64,000 bases of DNA from positions 944,816-1,008,815 of the forward strand of contig NC_018332.1 in the NCBI RefSeq assembly GCF_000234665.1, read 5' to 3'. The notes beneath the pieces are model-generated. The model was not told the origin of the DNA. It saw only the letters and a program-made list of their open reading frames with translations, and made no database searches. Numbering within the stretch: position 1 is the first letter of the stretch; the number at the start of each line of letters is the position of its first letter. Origin of the DNA: Leishmania mexicana MHOM/GT/2001/U1103. Taxonomy: Eukaryota; Euglenozoa; Kinetoplastea; Trypanosomatida; Trypanosomatidae. This document shows, piece after piece, positions 60,441 to 64,000 of the stretch. The position numbers and the translations under genes are program-made.

Positions 60441-63038
60441 ATGGTGGACGCGGTCTCTCGTTACGACGATGATGAGGAGGACGACGCTCTGCCCTTCGAG
60501 GGCCTCGACAAGGCGTCGGCGCTGCAAGAGTGCCGCGTCTTCAACAAGATCCCGCTGGACGAGGAAGGGTCCATCCGGGCCATGACGCAGGTGCTGTACC
60601 TCTTGTCCGTTGGCGTGCGTCTGACCGAAGCCGAGGCGACGGACATCTTTTTTATGTCCACGAAACTCATGCAGTCGAACTACCCCAAGCTGAGGCGTCT
60701 GCAGTACATCCTGATGAAGGAACTCAGCCCCCTTGTAGAGCAGAGCTTCATCGCGTCGAATGCGCTCATGACGGATATTAAGAAGAAGTGCGACTCTGAC
60801 AAGAGCAGCGCCATCCGCGCGCTATACGCCATCATGGACAGCAGCATGTACAACTCCATGGATCGCACCATTGTGGAGTGCATGACGTCGCGCAACCCAA
60901 GCGTGGTGACAGCAGCGCTAGTGACGGGCATCCACATGTCCAACACCCTGCCGGAGATGCCGCGCAAGTGGGCGACGCAGCTGAACGAGGTGCTGCGCGA
61001 GCGCTCCAAGGCGCAGTACCCGGCCATCGCGCTACTGCACAAGATTCGCAACAACGACCGACTATCCGTGGATCGTCTCATTGAGGATGCACAGGCCGGC
61101 CGCGTCCGCTCATCGCTTGCCGTCTGCCTTGTCATCAAGATGTGCACGGAGCTGATGCAGGACGACTTCACCAGCTCCCTTGAGATTTACAAATTTGTCA
61201 CCTCAGCGCTGCACCGCAGCGACATGATTGCCTTCGAGGCGGCCAAGTCGATCGCCTCCCTGCGCAACGTGTCCGACAAGGAGCTGACGCCGGTTGTGAC
61301 GATGCTCCAGCTGTACCTGAGCTCTCAGAATCAGGTGCTCCGATTTGCCGCCGTATACTTGATCGGCCGCATCTCGACCACGCACCCGGCCGCCGTCGCG
61401 CCGATCAACGCGGAGATTGAGGCGCTCGCGTTGGATCCGAACCGCGTCATCGCCACGCTCGCCATCACGTCCTTGTTGAAGACCGGGACGGAGAGTACCA
61501 TTGGGCGAATGCTGACCCAGCTGTCCTCGGGCAGCTACATGAGTGAGCTCGGCGACCAGTTGAAGTTGACGATTGTGGACGCCATGCGTGTGCTGAACGC
61601 CAAGTTCCCGAACAAGTATGAGACTCTCTTAGCCTTCCTCTTCCGTGCCCTCAGCGATGAGGGCAGCAGCTCGTTGAAGCAAAGCGTGGTGGATGCGATG
61701 CTCGACATCTCCAAGTCCAACCCCAGCTCCAAGGAGGTTGTGCTCACACATCTGGCCGAGTTCATCGACGACTGCGAGTTCTCGCAGATCACGAAGCGGG
61801 TCTTGATGCACCTCGGCGAGGGTGTCCCGCACTGCTCCAACCCGCGCCACTTCGTGCGCTACGTGTACAACCACGCCACGCTGGAGAAGCCTGAAGTCCG
61901 CGCTGTCGCCGTGACGACACTGGCGAAGATCGCGGCGAGCGTGCCATCTCTGCGCCGTTCCATTGTGTCGCTGCTGAAGCGCTCCTGCAGCGACGGCGAC
62001 GACGAGGTCCGTGACCGCGCCTTGCTGTACACGAAGCTGTTTCTGCAGAATGACAATACGCTTGTGCGCATGTACGTGGAAAATGTCGCGGCAGCCGTGC
62101 AGCATCAACGGCGCACACTGCGTGAGGCGAACAAGAGGATGTCAGTGGACGGCGTTCTTGGTGGCTCCACTTCGGCGGATACCATGGCGGCCATTGCAGC
62201 CGCACCAAACCCCACAGACGCCTCCGGAATGCCGGCTCCGACGCCGGCCATCCTTCAGGGTCGTGATGCGTTGCACCACGTCAAGCAGCTCCGGGAGCTG
62301 GGGGAGCCGGCGAAGAGCACGGAGCCGGTTCTCATCACGGAGACCGACAACGAGTACGTTGTGTCTGTCATGAAGCATGTGTACCCGGAGCACGTGGTCG
62401 TGCAGTTCAAGGTGAAGAACATGATGGACAACATGCTGTTCAAGAACGTGGTTGTGGTCACGAACACGGAGGAGCTGGAGGCGGAGCCGCTGTACGCCAT
62501 TCCTATCGAGAGCATCCGCCCAGGGGAGACCCAGTACGGGTATGTGGTGCTGCAGTATGCGCCGGGCAAGTTTCCGAGCGGCACGGTGGAGCCGATGTTC
62601 CGCTTTGCCATGGCCGAGAACGAGGACGAGGACGCCGGAGATCAGGACGAGTACCCGATGGAGAGCTTTGACGTGGACGTGAGCGATTTTGTGACGCCGA
62701 TAGACTTGGGCAACGACATGGAGGACAGGTGGGCAGAGCAGGAGGGAAATGAGACAGCCGGCACTTTTGCGCTGCACTCGATGAAGAACCTGACGGAGGC
62801 GGCGCAGCAGCTGGCTGGCTTCTTTGGGATGTACATCGAGGGCGGTGTACCTGAGAAGATCACCACAACATCGCACGTGCTCAAGATGTCTGGCGTGCTG
62901 GCGGACGAGGACCGCACACTGGTGCTAGTGCAGGCGAAGGTGTTCATTGCGACGGACAACCGCGTAGCGCTGCACCTGGCACTGCGTGGCGGGTCGGCAG
63001 GTATTCGCGAGTACTTGGCGAACGTCCTCCTGGGCTAA
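60441..63038 (+). CDS. Coatomer subunit gamma (gamma-COP)
   Basis: The protein is 865 residues, close to the 870 of animal gamma-COP. It is a large subunit of the COPI coat that recruits cargo and drives Golgi-to-ER and intra-Golgi vesicle traffic under ARF control. The N-terminal adaptin/HEAT domain (about 15-560) opens with GLDKASALQECRVFNKIPLD and includes LYLLSVGVRLTEAEATDIFF and QSNYPKLRRLQYILMKELSP, all near-matches to gamma-COP. A low-complexity hinge (about 565-610, with APNPTDASGMPAPTPA) leads to the gamma appendage (about 630-865), starting NEYVVSVMKHVYPEHVVVQF. The start MVDAVSRYDDDEEDD is the first ATG after a good acceptor candidate. No truncation is seen. Confidence 0.95.
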   Translation: MVDAVSRYDDDEEDDALPFEGLDKASALQECRVFNKIPLDEEGSIRAMTQVLYLLSVGVRLTEAEATDIFFMSTKLMQSNYPKLRRLQYILMKELSPLVEQSFIASNALMTDIKKKCDSDKSSAIRALYAIMDSSMYNSMDRTIVECMTSRNPSVVTAALVTGIHMSNTLPEMPRKWATQLNEVLRERSKAQYPAIALLHKIRNNDRLSVDRLIEDAQAGRVRSSLAVCLVIKMCTELMQDDFTSSLEIYKFVTSALHRSDMIAFEAAKSIASLRNVSDKELTPVVTMLQLYLSSQNQVLRFAAVYLIGRISTTHPAAVAPINAEIEALALDPNRVIATLAITSLLKTGTESTIGRMLTQLSSGSYMSELGDQLKLTIVDAMRVLNAKFPNKYETLLAFLFRALSDEGSSSLKQSVVDAMLDISKSNPSSKEVVLTHLAEFIDDCEFSQITKRVLMHLGEGVPHCSNPRHFVRYVYNHATLEKPEVRAVAVTTLAKIAASVPSLRRSIVSLLKRSCSDGDDEVRDRALLYTKLFLQNDNTLVRMYVENVAAAVQHQRRTLREANKRMSVDGVLGGSTSADTMAAIAAAPNPTDASGMPAPTPAILQGRDALHHVKQLRELGEPAKSTEPVLITETDNEYVVSVMKHVYPEHVVVQFKVKNMMDNMLFKNVVVVTNTEELEAEPLYAIPIESIRPGETQYGYVVLQYAPGKFPSGTVEPMFRFAMAENEDEDAGDQDEYPMESFDVDVSDFVTPIDLGNDMEDRWAEQEGNETAGTFALHSMKNLTEAAQQLAGFFGMYIEGGVPEKITTTSHVLKMSGVLADEDRTLVLVQAKVFIATDNRVALHLALRGGSAGIREYLANVLLG

Positions 63039-64000
63039 GGCTGATGGTGGAGGAAGAGGGAGTGGGGCAGATCATGTGCACTCACTAGTCCCCGCGCCTC
63101 GCTGCACTCCCCCTTCCCTTTTCTCTCTCATTTTTTGATGTTTTTTTGTTTTCGTGTTCTCGTTTTGCCATTAACCCCACCTCAGTTCTCCCGCGATGTG
63201 CATCATCACACGCTCCACGACTCCGTCCTCTCCCTCTCCCTCTCGCTCGCTCTCTGCGTATGCGCCTGTGGGCTGTTGCCGGCGGGCGCGTCTCCGCCTC
63301 CCGTAGCCCTCCCTCTCTCCCTCGTGTCGCTGCCTCGCCTCCTCTCGCCGTTATGCTCGTTGACGCTGGTGTGCGCTTGCTTTCCGTCTGGTCTGTTTTT
63401 CGCTTTTTCGCACGGTCGATGTTGTCCCCCTGGCGGTGTCGCACGGCGCTCCCTCTTCGTCTCCCTTACCCACGTCCGCTGTGCTGCCGTTGCCGATGAC
63501 CACCTTATCCATGATAGCGTTGGTGCTCCTGCCTGGCAATGACGCTATCCAGGCCGCATGCGCCCCACATCTCCTCCTCCCCCACTGGTGCTTTCCGTTT
63601 CGCATACCGCCGCCTGCCCAACCCCCCTCCTTGCTCACACGTGGGTGTGTCTGCGGCCACATGGTCTTTGCTGAGACCCCGCTCTCAGCCACCCGCGAAA
63701 GAAGGGGCGTGCTCCAGCGGGGTGCGGAGTGGTATGTGGCCGGTGCCGGTGAGACCCGACGGCATCATCAGGAGGGTGGGAGAGGATGGGTTTAATGCGG
63801 TGGTCCGAGTCGGAGGTGGCACATCTCTACCAATGAATACTGGCGAGAGGAGGGGAGGGAGGGCCGTTGAAGCGCTGTGGAGGGAGGGGGAGGGGAGAAG
63901 GTGTCCCCACCCCCATTCCCTTTTCTGCGCTGTCTGTCGCTCTTGTGCGCCTTGCCATTTTTCTGTCTGTTTTTCCCCTCTCGCCGTTTCTCGTCTCGCA
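63039..64000. other. Sequence downstream of coatomer gamma to the window end
   Basis: No gene supported. It has a T-rich run at 63119-63158, then CT/GC-rich sequence, G-rich stretches near 63845-63900 and a final C/T tract. Probably gamma-COP 3'UTR and the start of the next gene's splice-signal region. Confidence 0.55.

Larger units (their letters stand above)
1..64000 (+). other. Single directional gene cluster (polycistronic unit)
   Basis: Every supportable gene is on the + strand, with no strand switch, no tRNA or rRNA gene and no intron seen. Spacers of 0.7 to 3.8 kb carry pyrimidine tracts and AG dinucleotides. This is the arrangement known for kinetoplastid RNA polymerase II units, where individual genes lack their own promoters. 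Confidence 0.85.

Noticed and set aside
63085..63795. Open frames downstream of coatomer gamma
   Set aside because: Low-complexity Ser/Pro/Arg translations on both strands with no recognisable motif.
1..64000. CRISPR arrays, bacterial operons, riboswitches or rho-independent terminators
   Set aside because: None seen, and the sequence is eukaryotic (kinetoplastid); the tandem repeats are simple microsatellites without regular spacers.

Overview
The window is nuclear DNA from a trypanosomatid, most likely a Leishmania species. All supportable genes lie on the + strand in a head-to-tail array with no visible introns. They are separated by long GC-rich, pyrimidine-rich spacers full of CA/GT, CT and poly-C simple repeats, as expected of a Leishmania polycistronic transcription unit whose mRNAs are matured by trans-splicing and coupled polyadenylation. 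Several proteins also fit this group: a cap-binding eIF4E with an N-terminal PAM2-like extension, a PIF1-family helicase and a short-N-terminus SF3B1. From memory the gene order resembles part of Leishmania chromosome 28. I could not check this, and the species cannot be fixed from the sequence alone.

Layout from left to right. At 0-12 kb are the 3' part of an FG-GAP/ITFG1-like membrane protein, ribosomal protein S29, an Mrp/NUBPL-type P-loop ATPase, a small type I membrane protein, an acidic nuclear-looking protein with a possible TAFH-like C-terminus, and the eIF4E isoform. At 12-28 kb a 3.8-kb gene-free spacer is followed by a mitochondrial acyl-CoA dehydrogenase, an R3H-domain protein and a PIF1-like helicase. 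At 28-42 kb are a large HEAT/ARM-repeat protein, a TPR-SET-MYND (SMYD-like) protein, two copies of ribosomal protein eS17, and a small protein ending in a chromo-shadow-like motif. At 42-64 kb are SF3B1, an LRR-IQ-coiled-coil protein, a degenerate ADP-ribosylglycohydrolase-like protein, a giant multi-IQ protein, and the coatomer gamma subunit.

Two direct repeats stand out. One is a ~647-bp non-coding element present twice (18267-18913 and 33482-34127), differing by two substitutions and one poly-C length change. It is probably a SIDER-type retroposon relic and flanks a three-gene block. The other is the eS17 pair, identical across the coding sequence and a few flanking bases while the spacers have diverged.

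The genes are not a functional operon. They mix housekeeping functions (translation, splicing, vesicle coat, Fe-S assembly, fatty acid oxidation, DNA unwinding) with probable cytoskeletal proteins, and expression control is expected to be post-transcriptional through UTRs. The most interesting leads are the chromo-shadow-like protein, two likely pseudoenzymes (SET-MYND and ADP-ribosylglycohydrolase folds lacking key catalytic residues), SF3B1 with natural substitutions at positions equivalent to human cancer hotspots, and the near-identical repeat pair.
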